Shown here: positions 1-9,930 of the stretch, piece after piece
Position numbering within the stretch: the first letter of the stretch is position 1
Layout of the letters: every line of letters starts with the position of its first letter
NCBI RefSeq assembly: GCF_030867095.1
Contig: NC_081825.1
Span: forward strand, 51,264,501 to 51,328,500
Direction of reading: 5' to 3'
Length of the DNA stretch: 64,000 nt
Source: Alligator mississippiensis
Taxonomy: Eukaryota > Chordata > Crocodylia > Alligatoridae
The notes under the pieces: generated by a model
The model's database searches: none
Seen by the model: the letters and a program-made list of their open reading frames with translations, nothing else
What the model was told of the DNA's origin: nothing
Translations under genes and position numbers: made by a program

Positions 1-167
1 CACAGCTTCAGAAGGCCCTGACCAGAATGTTACTGATGGCTTTTGATCAGCAGTGGGTTTGAAAATCCTGAGCATGGTGAAACACAGCTTCATGTGTATA
101 TGTGTGAGCTCCCTCTGCGAGTCTATGAAGGATGATTTTTGTGGGTGGGCATAATGGATCTGTGACT

Positions 168-420
168 CTGCAGACCAATCTTTTCATCCACAGTGGAAGT
201 GACTATACAAGACGCTACTGCGCAATGGTTACTGCACATTGATTTAGTACTTGTAAAACCAAGTACTAAATAAATGCGTAGTAGCCAGAGTTACTGTAAA
301 GTAGCACAGGTGAACGTCTTTTTAGTGACACTACTGCACAGTATCCTAATAATATGCACTGCTGCAGAATATTATTTGGCTACTGCATAGTTAGTGTCTT
401 AGTGTCTCGTGTAGCTGTGC
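168..420. mobile_element. MITE-like palindromic repeat (tctacac-type)
   Basis: AT-rich non-coding repeat with an inner palindrome (12-bp arms ATTTAGTACTTG / CAAGTACTAAAT near 242-271) and repeated TACTGCGCA/TACTGCACA words. The same words and the same kind of central palindrome occur in the element at 12784-13203, so I read both as one non-autonomous DNA transposon family. The ends are not sharply defined and no target duplication was found. Confidence 0.4.
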
Positions 421-1369
421 CCAATCTGGATGGCTCTCATAAGAATCTTGCTTACATTCAGACATCTGGGTATATGATGAGATTTTCAAAAGCACCCTTT
501 GGGTAATGGACATTTTAAAATATATGGCCCTTAATTAGTTGTCCAAATGGGAAGTGAGCTCTTTTGAAAACTTTGGCACAACAGTAGGTTCTATGTACCT
601 GTAAATTTGTGTCCACCAGCTATTTATCTCCATGGAAGGTAGACAAGTGCTGAGGGAATTGCTTGAGTCATGTTGCTGGAGTAACGGGAGTGGAACATAT
701 CTGTTGGTGCTCTACTGTTTGAGAGTAGAATGTGAACATCACGGATGTTCATCATAACACACAAGTTGCTTGCCTGGGGTTATAATTTAGTCCTAGACAA
801 CAAAGGATTTCACAGACTGTAAATTAATGTGTTTTTGTATGCGTATATTTGGCTTGATCCTGACATTATTTACACTAGGGTAACCCACTGATTTCAGTGG
901 GATCAGACTGATATAAAACTGATGTAGTGAAGGAAACTTAGGCCCATTGTTTACAGATTTCTGATCAGTCAGATGAGTTAAATGGAAATAATTTTTAAGA
1001 GACATGCTTTAACTGCAAAACCTTCTTTTTTTCCTCATTCTTAGAAATCCTGGTTTCTTTTTATGTATAAAGTATAAGTGAATTTTAGTTTAGTATTTCA
1101 CATAACCACATTAGTTCTTCTAACAACACGAAACAAGATTGCATTCTTATATCCCAGCATCTTAGCCCATCCCACGGTGAATGACACATTGATAAAGAAA
1201 GTATGCTTTTGAGTCAGGGCATACAGGCCTGGTATTTTCCAACACCGATTAGGTTTGGTAGGAAATTGAGTTCTTGCTTTCAAGTGGAAACTTCCTAGGT
1301 GCCATTAAAGTTTCTATTTTCTATTTTTTAAATTATTTTATAGTACCTGGATTTTTGTACTGCTATCTG
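421..1369. other. Gene-free stretch with one old interspersed repeat
   Basis: No credible coding region. About 850-948 has the phrase pattern of a widespread old amniote repeat (cttgatcctg ... atttcagtggga ... aggccc). A similar old repeat recurs near 1675-1810 and 17035-17410. The remainder is AT-rich and shows nothing I can name. Confidence 0.5.
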
Positions 1370-1548
1370 GAGGTTTCAAATTACAGAGGAGTTTGGGGGG
1401 CTGAGCCCCCCCCATAAGAGATGAGAGCCCCCCTGTAAGATTTGAAAATCATAATCTGGGGGGATTTCCAATTTTATTAGGGCATCATGATGGGCGGTGC
1501 AATGTTTTTTGCAGACCCCCCAAGAGTCAAAGTGTAATTTGAACCCTG
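1370..1548. mobile_element. hAT-type MITE, 179 bp, copy A
   Basis: The right end reads TGTAATTTGAACCCTG and the left end is its diverged inverse (GAGGTTTCAAATTACA). It is flanked by GCTATCTG (1362-1369) and GCCATCTG (1549-1556), an 8-bp target duplication with one mismatch, as hAT elements make. The interior has a C-run/G-run pair around 'gctgagcccccc' shared with the copy at 4942-5140. Confidence 0.7.
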
Positions 1549-1556
1549 GCCATCTG

Positions 1557-2544
1557 AATCATTAGACAGTTAATAAAGTAATAACCCATGATGAAATAAC
1601 ATAGGCAGACTAGGAACTCCTTAAACCTAACCTTACCTCTACCCTTGACTAGCTGTGGGTCTGATGTATGTTCATTGAAATCTATTGACTTTAGTGGGTG
1701 TTGGGTCACGCCTTCAGTAATGCTGAGGAAGTCACTTACAGACACCAAATCAATGGTTGGCATAATTCCACTGAAGTCAGTAGGGTTACATTAGGGATGA
1801 ATTCGGCCCAAATAAATTATTTTTCTCTCCTTGCAAAATAGAATGAATAGTACTTGGATACTTGTTTTATAGGAGTTCCATGATTCACTGACAAATGGTT
1901 GCAGGATGTTTTGAAGATGCAAAGCTGCATAGTGACCTAAGTTGTTTCCCTCTATGTCATTAAGGTATTGGGGGACATTGCGTCAGTTTCCACATCTATA
2001 CTATTGGACTAATGCTACTAACTTCCTTTGAAAAGTACTTTGAGATCTGCTAATGGAAAATGCTAGAGAAGGCTGGGCATTTTATTTATCTGGATATTTA
2101 CATTTAAAATAAGGATGTATGCTGTAGAACTATAAGGAACGAGGCAAAATAATTATGTGATCATGTAACTAAAATGGGTCCAGCTAATATCTTTAGTTAA
2201 CTCTTCTGGCTTTCAGAGATTATTACTGGTATTGGCTCATTGTATTTGCTTTTGAAGGATAGCTTCTATAACTGACTACAGAAATATCTGTTCTCCCATA
2301 TTTCAGTGATTCAGTAAGGAAAGCAGGTTCAAAAACACTTGAAGAAGAGCCAACTGAAGCAGAGGAAAGAGATGTATTTATTTATTTTTATTCTGTTAAT
2401 ACATTTTTGTCCTGCATCTGTCCACACATGTGCAATATACTTTATGTTAAGCAAAAATGAGTCGATATCTGGACCTAAAACTGAATTTAAAAGTTTAATT
2501 ATATTCATGATAATTTCCATATATATATATGGAAATTATATTAT
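1557..2544. other. Gene-free stretch
   Basis: No supportable gene. It holds fragments of the old amniote repeat (about 1675-1810, ending in a 'gaattcggccc' phrase) and AT-rich unique sequence. A short TA run with perfect inverted symmetry (atttccatatatatatatggaaat) lies near 2513-2536. Confidence 0.5.
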
Positions 2545-2626
2545 AGTAAAAGCTCTGCTATCCAGCATCCATGGGGAATGGGAGGTGCTGGTTAATCAAA
2601 TAAGCCAGTTACCTGAGAGTTATACT
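2545..2626. mobile_element. Tigger/pogo-like MITE, about 82 bp
   Basis: The two ends are imperfect inverted repeats of about 22 bp (AGTAAAAGCTCTGCTATCCA against AGTATAACTCTCAGGTAACT, read inward) around a 'gggaggtgctgg' core. This is the pattern of pogo-derived miniature elements. TA lies outside both ends, as expected for Tc1/mariner-type insertion. Confidence 0.5.
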
Positions 2627-2856
2627 TATCTCCAGCCCAGCAGGTTGGAGATGTCTTTGCTGGTTCAGGCTGCCGCCCCTCCCACCATGTCCAGTGAGCC
2701 AGGGCTTTCACTCCCTGGCGTCAGTGTGCTGGGGGACAGGGAGGAGGGGCCTTGAGCCATTGTCCATGAGGAAGAAGTGGGGACTTGGCTCGCGGCGGTG
2801 AAACCAGAAGTGCCACAGTGGGACAGATTTTATGATTTGCACACTTGAAAATCATA

Positions 2857-3727
2857 AATCATAGAAATTAGGGTTGGAAGAGACCTCAGGAGGTCATTTA
2901 ATTCAACCCTATGCTCAAAAAGGGACCATCCCCAACTACAGCATTCTAGCCAGGGCTTTGTCAAGCTGGGTCTTAAAAGCCTCCAAGGATGGAGATTCTA
3001 TCATCTCTAGGTTACCTGTTCCAGTGCTTCACCACCCTCCTAGTGAGAGTTTTTCCTAATATCCAACCCAAACTTCTGTTGCTGCAACTTGAGACCATTA
3101 TTCCTTGTTCTGTCATCTGCCACCACTGAAAATAATTTAACTCCAATCTCTTTGGAACCACCTTTCAGATAGTTAAAGATGCTATAAAATCCCCGCTAAG
3201 TCTTCTGTTCTGCGGACTAAATAAGACCAGTTCCCTGAGCTTCTCCTCAGAAGTCATATTCCTCAGACCCCTCACCATTTTTGTTGTCTTCCACTGGACT
3301 CTCTCCAATTTGTCCACTTCCTTTCTATAGCGGGTGGCCTGAAACTAGACACAGTACTCCAGATGTAGCCTTACCAGTGCAGAATATAGAGGAGAATAAT
3401 TACTTCGCTCAATCTGCTGACAACACTCCTACCAATACAGCCCGGTACACTGTTAGCCTTCTTCGCAACACTGTTGACTCATATTCAGCTTATTGTCCAC
3501 TGTAGCTTCTGGGTCCTTTTCTGCACAGCTGCTGCTTAGCCAATTGGTCCCGAGCCTGTACCGGTGCATGGGATTGTTTTGTCCTAAATGCAGGACTTTG
3601 CACTTTACCTTGTTGAAACACATGCGATTTATTTTGGGCCAATCCTCCAATTTTTCTAGGTCACTCTGAATTTTAGCCCTCTTCTCCAGAGTATCTGCTA
3701 CTCCCCCCATCTCCAGTCTTCTCCAAG
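2857..3727 (-). mobile_element. CR1 LINE, old 3' fragment (antisense)
   Basis: Read on the minus strand this is the 3' third of a CR1 retrotransposon. The tail phrase near 2860-2890 (atagaaattagggttggaagag) is the typical CR1 3' end, and the frame at 3453-3731 carries the reverse-transcriptase thumb words MHRYRLGTNWLSSS and KLNMSQQC. It is 5'-truncated and has many stops, so it is an old copy. It belongs to the same subfamily as the copy at 61238-62960. Confidence 0.85.
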
Positions 3728-4941
3728 CCATCCAAAAGCCAGAGGAAATAGATGGGGTTTAACGTGTCTTAAGAAAACTAGGTTCTACCAGACTAAAGAA
3801 TAGTTACAATTAGAAGGAATATGGCATTTCCTTGCTTAGGACCCATTAAAGATGCATCCTTGATGGAAATTATTGGTGTAAAATTGTTAAGAGTTCACTT
3901 TTCTGTTGTTAAAACCAGGAAAGAAAGATTGTTAAGTTTGCCTTATATAATTTTTTCCCAGTTTGTTCCATTGGCATCACAAAGGTTTGTGCCTCTGGGG
4001 GAAAAAAACAAACCAGGGAATTTGGTTTTCAAATTCCACAGATCTTCTGAGATCTAAATTCATCTCAAGGATCTCTGAGAGGCAGAGGAAAATCTCTAAG
4101 CTTCTGTGACAGGTATTTCACAACCCCCTACTAGATCACTGCCAGGGAAATCTATATTCTTACTTCTATAACTCCCCCAGCTTTTGGTTCCTTGAGACAT
4201 TTTGGGAAAAGAATGTACTTTCCATCAGCTTTGCAATAACTTCCTCTCCTCTTTCTCTTCCTCCTTCTAAAGCTAGTTTAAGGCATGGGCTCTCCTGGAG
4301 CCAGGTAATTATATCAAAATGATAGCTTTCAATTTTTTAAAATCTATGACTAGGAAGGAGATCCTCAGACTTCCAACCAATGTACGGATATCTACTGGAG
4401 TGGGCAGATAGCCTGAAACAATAGCTTTATGATAATATTGTTCATGTATCTTAAGAGGTTAACTGCAAAAGCCACAAACTCCATGAGAGCAGAGGAGTCC
4501 CTGAAGAGATGGGAGGCTCTCATTACTGCAACCCCATGAGGCTCTGCTGGAATAGCGTCAGTACACGCAGGCCTTGTAAGTAGGAGGAGGCCTTATACCT
4601 GTTTCCTTCAGAATGGACCTTAGCCGGCCTAAGGCAGCAAGCAGTAGTTTGGGAAATGGGGAGACCTGAGCCAGCCCGAAGAAAAGTTCATGTCATCTGT
4701 TCAGCAATGAGCTCTTGTGTGGATTGTCATGGCTGTAACAAGTTTTCATCCCAGGGGTGATTGCAGTGCTCCCTGGTGGCCACTCAGCACTTGCCAATGT
4801 GGCTCCCTTTGGGTACTTTCCTCTTCACTCACCTGCTACACCTTGATGTTATTAACTTTTATGGAAAGGGAGGCTGTCCCAGGGCTTCCCAAGCATAATC
4901 TTACTCTCATGACCACAGGCATCCGTGGTCATTGCCTTGAC
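3728..4941. other. Gene-free stretch
   Basis: No coding region, RNA gene or repeat that I recognise. The short open frames here have no domain signature and overlap one another in different frames. Confidence 0.5.
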
Positions 4942-5140
4942 CAGGGTTTGAAATATGGGGAGGTGGGGGGCTGAGCCCCCCCATAAGAAACGAGAGCCCC
5001 CATAATCGCCCCCCATAAGAGATGAGAGCCCCTGGCTAGCCCTGCACCTTTCTAAGCAGCTCAGGCAGTGGTGGTGGTAGCTCCTTCCGGCTGCCACTGC
5101 CACAGACCCTTCCTAGACTAGGAGTGTAATTTGAACCCTG
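4942..5140. mobile_element. hAT-type MITE, about 199 bp, copy B
   Basis: The same family as 1370-1548: left end CAGGGTTTGAAAT, right end TGTAATTTGAACCCTG, with the shared 'gctgagcccccc ataag' interior. CCTTGA occurs just outside both ends (about 4935-4940 and 5141-5146) and is probably what remains of the 8-bp target duplication. Confidence 0.65.
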
Positions 5141-5324
5141 CCTTGAGGGCTAATTATATGTCTCCGACTTCCCTTTACACTACACCTATGTCTCACAGAG
5201 TTGCTTACCCCAGCTCCAATGTTATCCCAGGGGCCCTAATACAGTCCTGCTGCCAGAAACTCCTCTTCCTTTGGCTCTCAGGGCTAAACTTCCTGAACAA
5301 CTCAGGCACTGGGCTTATATGGTT

Positions 5325-6927
5325 CAACCCCCAGGGGTTGGCCTCAGTGCCCCAGGGGTCAGTCCGAGTGCCCCAGGGGTTGGTCCTGGGGCCGGTTTTG
5401 TTCATGTCTTCATCAACAACCTGTAGGATGGCATAGAATGTATCCTCAGCAAATTTGCAGATGACACCAACCTGGAAGGAGTAGTAGATACTGCGCTGGA
5501 GGGTAGGGCTAGGATTCAGAGTGACCTAGACAAATTGGAGGATTGGGCCAAAAGGAGGTTCAACAAGGTAAAGTGCAAAGTACCCAACCTGGCGAGATGT
5601 GAGCAGTGGGGTACCCCAGGGCTTGGTCCTCGGGCCCGCACTGTTTAACATCTTCATCAGCGACTTGGACGAGGGGGTGGAAAGCATGCTGTCCAAATTT
5701 ACTGATGACACTAAGATGTGGGGCGAGGTGGACACACTTGAAAGGAGAGAGAGGCTGCAACTAGATTTAGACAGACTACAAAAATGGGCAGATGAGAATA
5801 GGATGGGGTTCAACAGAGACAAATGCAGGGTGCTGTATCTTGGGAGAAGGAATCCACAGCATACATACAGGCTGGGGAGTTCCCTTCTTGAAAGCACAGA
5901 GGCGGAAAGGGATCTTGGAGTCATTAGTGACTCCAACATGAACATGAGCCGCCAATGCCAGACCGTAGCCAGCAAGGCCAGCCATACCTTGTCATGCATC
6001 CAAAGGTGCATCTCAAGCCAGTCCAGAAAAGTGATACGCCCCCTCTATGTGACTTTGGTCAGGCCGCAGTTGGAGTACTGCATCCAGTACTGAGCACCGC
6101 ACTTCAAAAGGGATGTGGCCAGCCTGGAGAGGGTTCAGAGGAGGGCCACCCGCTTGGTGAGAGGGCAGCAGGACAGGCCCTACGAGGAGAGACTGAAGGA
6201 CCTGAACCTGTTCAGCCTCAGCAAGAGGAGGCTGAGGGGGGACCTTTTGGCTGCCTACAAGCTCATCAGGGGAGATCAACAGCAAATAGGCAGAGCCCTT
6301 TTCTCCCCAGCACCACCTGGGGTGACAAGGAACATTGGTAATAAGCTGATGGAGAATAGGTTTAGGTTAGAGATCAATATTTTACAGTTAGGGTGGCCAA
6401 AATCTGGAACCGACTTCCCAGGGAAGTGGTTCTTGCCCCTACCTTGGGCAAATTCACGAGGAGATTGGATGATCACCTGTCTGGGGTGTTGTGAACCCAC
6501 CATTCATTCCTGCCGGTGGCAAGGGGTCAGGCTAGATGATCTGTTCAGGTTCCTCCTGACCCTAGCTACTATGAAACTATGAAGTCCTGCACTTAGGACG
6601 GAACAATCCCATGTACTGGTACAGGCTGGGGACTGACTCGCTGGGCAGCAACTCTGAAGAAAAGGAGCTGGGGGTTACAATGGACAATAAGCTGAATATG
6701 AGCCAACAGTGTGCCCTTGTTGCCAAGCAGGCTAACGGCATACTGGGCTGCATTGGTAGGTGTGTTGTCAGTAGGTCAAGAAAAGTAATTATTCCCCTCT
6801 AGTTAGCCCTGGTGAGGCCACATCTGGAGTACTGTGTTCAGTTTTGGACACCCCACTACAGAAAGGATGTGGACCAATTGGAGACAGTCCAGTGAAGGGC
6901 AACAAAAATGGTGCTGAGGGACATGAC
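5325..6927 (+). mobile_element. CR1 LINE, old fragment interrupted by a younger CR1
   Basis: Two pieces (5325-5581 and 6582-6927) form one sense-strand CR1 3' region. The left piece has the reverse-transcriptase palm motif [12 protein letters not shown] and the right piece has MYWYRLGTDSLGS, NKLNMSQQC and ILGCIGRC. The text continues across the gap when the 1.0-kb insert at 5582-6581 is removed. The motif codons for VPQG are present three times in tandem (5328-5390). The right end is cut by the antisense CR1 at 6928. Confidence 0.8.
5582..6581 (+). mobile_element. CR1 LINE nested in an older CR1
   Basis: A 5'-truncated CR1 on the plus strand. The frame at 5599-6093 starts at the palm motif [22 protein letters not shown], includes FTDDTK (the place of the catalytic FADD box), and runs to LVRPQLEYC. 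The frame at 6115-6582 continues with [12 protein letters not shown] and ends with CR1 tail sequence (ctatgaaactatga). AAGT occurs at both junctions (5578-5581 and 6582-6585), a probable short target duplication. A stop and frame changes make it inactive. Confidence 0.85.
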
Positions 6928-9900
6928 TTTCATAGATTCATAGATTCATAGATGTTAGGGTCGGAAGGGACCTCAATAGATTCATAGATTCATAGATGAA
7001 TCATCGATCATCAAGTCCGACCCCCTGCATAGGCAGGAAAGAGTGCTGGGTCTAGATGACCCCAGCTAGATGGTTATCTAACCTCCTCTTGAAGACCCCC
7101 AGGGTAGGGGAGAGCACCACCTCCCTTGGGAGCCCGTTCCAGACCTTGGCCACTCGAATTGTGAAGAAGTTCCTCCTAATGTCCAATCTAAATCTGCTCT
7201 CTGCTAGCTTGTGGCCATTATTTCTTGTAACCCCTGGGGGGCGCCTTGGTGAATAAATCCTCACCAATTCCCTTCTGTGCCCCCATGATGAACTTATAGG
7301 CAGCCACAAGGTCGCCACTCAACCTTCTCTTGCGGAGGCTGAAAAGGTCCAGTTTCTCTAGTCTCTCCTCGTAGGGCTTGGCCTGCAAGCCCTTAACCAT
7401 ACGAGTGGCCCTTCTGTGGACCCTCTCCAGGTTATCCGCATCCTTCTTGAAGTGCAGCGCCCAGAATTGCACGCAGTATTCCAACTGCGGTCTGACCAGC
7501 GCCCGATAGAGGGGAAGCATCACCTCCTTGGACCTATTCGTCATGCATCTGCTGATGCACGATAAAGTGCCTTTGGCTTTTCTGATGGCTTTGTCACACT
7601 GCCGACTCATGTTCATCTTAGAGTCCACTAGGACTCCAAGATCCCTTTCTACTTCCGTGCCACCCTAGGTCATTCCCTAGGCTGTAGGTGTGCTGGACAT
7701 TTTTCCTCCCTAGGTGCAGCACTTTGCATTTCTCCTTGTTGAATTGCATTCTGTTGTTTTCTGTCCACTTGTCTAACCTGTCCAGGTCTGCTTGCAGCTG
7801 TTCCCTGCCCTCCGGCGTGTCCACTTTTCCCCATAGCATTGTGTCATCTGCAAACTTGGACAGAGTACATTTCACTCCCTCGTCCAAGTTGCTGATGAAG
7901 ACATTAAAGAGTATCGGTCCAAGGACCGAGCCCTGCGGGACCCCACTGCCCCCACCCTTCCAGGTTGAAGCCGACCCATCCACCACGACTCTCTGGGTGC
8001 GACCCTCCAGCCAATTTGCCACCCACCGGACTGTGTAGTCATCCAAGTCACACCCTCTTAACTTGTCCACCAGTATGGGGTGGGATACCGTATCGAACGC
8101 CTTCCTGAAGTCTAAGTATACGACATCCACCCCTCCTCCTGTGTCCAGGCATTTTGTAACCTGGTCATAAAAAGAGACTAGATTGGTCAGGCACGATCTG
8201 CCTGCCACGAACCCGTGCTGGTTTCCCCTCAGCATAATTTGTCCTGCCGGGCTCTTGCATATGTGAGCCTTGATAATTTTTTCAAAGACTTTGCCAAGGA
8301 TGGAGGTGAGACTGACTGGCCTATAGTTGCCCGGGACCTCCTTCCTCCCCGTCTTGAAAATGGGAACCACATTGGCCCTTTTCCAGTCCTCTGGGACTTG
8401 GCCCGTGCACCACGAGCGTTCGAATATTCCCGCCAGTGGCTCTGCAATGATGTCGGCCAGTGCCTTCAGTACCCTCAGATGGAGCTCATCCGGGCCTGCC
8501 GACTTAAAGGCATCCAGTTCTTCCAAGTGACTCTGCACCATCTCAGGGTCTACGCATGGAAGTCTGGCGTCTTGCTGCTGCCTCTCTACAATCCCAGTGA
8601 GAGCCTTGTCCTGCCCCTCACTTAGGAAAACTGAGGCAAAGAACTCGTTGAGGAGTTCAGCCTTGTCCCCCCTGCCCGTCACCAATTGTTTCTGCCCATT
8701 TAGCAGGGGTCCTATTCCTCCCTGGGCCTTCCTTTTACTCCCTATATATCTAAAAAACAATTTCTTGTTGTCCTTTACTTGGGATGCCATCCTCAGCTCC
8801 ATGGTAGCTTTGGCCCATCTAACTGCCTCCCTACAAGCACGAGCAGAGGAGGTATATTCGTCTTTGGTGATCTCTCCTTGTTTCCACTTTTTGTGTGCTC
8901 CCCTTTTGGCCCTTAGGCTGCCCTGGATTTCTGCGGTCAGCCAGGGAAGCCTCCTGGCCCCTTTCCCTCTTTTACCCTGCACGGGGATTGTCTCGCTTTG
9001 TGCCTGAAGGATCGTTTCCTTAAGGTACAGCCACCCTTCTTGGGCTCCCATCATTTCAAAACTCCTACTCTGCAGTGCATCTTTGACTAATTACCTGAGT
9101 TCATTGAAATCAGCTTTCCTAAAGTCTAGTACTTTCACCCTGCTAGTTACCTTATCCACTCGATGTCTTATGGTGAATTCTATTATTAGGTGATCACTGT
9201 CCCCCAGATGGCTACCAATCTGTAGGTCCCCTACTATGTCATCCCCCATTGCCAATACCAGATCCAGTATGGCATTCCCCCTAGTGGGACCATGTACCTC
9301 CTGTGTCTGCCGTCTGTGTCTCCCAGCAGATGTCTGGGTAGTTTAGGTCCTCCATGACTACCGCCTCTTTAGCTTTTATGGTCTCCGAGAGTTGCCTCAG
9401 GAGCCTCGCATCTATTTCTTCCCCTTGGTGTGGGGGTCTGTAGCAGACCCCTACCACCAAATCCCTTTCTCCTTGCCCCCCATGTAGCCTAACCCACAAT
9501 CCTTCTACTTCCTCATCCTTGGATTCCGTCTTGATGAGGGTTGACGCATATTGCTCATTGACATAGAGCGCAACCCCTCCTCCTTTTTTCCCCACCCTGT
9601 CCTTTTTGTACAATCTATAACCCTCAATATGTACTGCCCAGTCGTGGGACGAATCCCACCAGGTTTCCGTTAGCCCTACTAAGTCGTAGGTGTTTTGTGC
9701 AAGCAGGAGCGCTAGTTCATCCTGCTTGTTCCCCATGCTCCTAGCATAAGTATATAGGCACTTGAGCCCTGTGACAGGTGCCTTTGCTGCCCCCCCGCTC
9801 CGAGTCCCAAGGAACTCCTTATTTCTTACCTTCATGTTTCTTACCTGTGCCGTAGATGGCTTAAATGAACAGGCTGAGTCACTCATTTCTGCACAGACTA

Positions 9901-9930
9901 GGAGAGACTTGCACAGATCTGGGCCTTAAG
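6928..9930 (-). mobile_element. CR1 LINE, near-full-length ORF2 (antisense)
   Basis: Minus-strand CR1 of about 3 kb. The frame at 9886-9281 is the apurinic-type endonuclease N-terminus (YARSMGNKQDEL, LTETWWDSSHDWAV, GVCYRPPHQGEE, LNYPDICWE). The frame at 9054-7618 (478 aa) is the reverse transcriptase with [38 protein letters not shown] and FADDTM. Frames at 7628-7218 and 7318-7052 carry the thumb and C-terminus. The 3' tail with repeated ATTCATAG units lies at 6928-7010. The endonuclease and RT are separated by only about 230 bp that also reads as endonuclease (SDHLIIEF), so only a few stops or frameshifts separate it from a continuous frame. The GDFN-type endonuclease box reads EDLN. ORF1 was not seen. 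Confidence 0.9.

Noticed and set aside
5526-6503. Minus-strand open frames within 5.5-6.5 kb
   Set aside because: Shadows of the sense-strand CR1 at 5582-6581.
7688-9007. Long plus-strand open frames (7688-8038, 8215-8625, 8597-9007)
   Set aside because: They are reverse-strand shadows of the antisense CR1 ORF2 at 6928-9930 and have no motif of their own.
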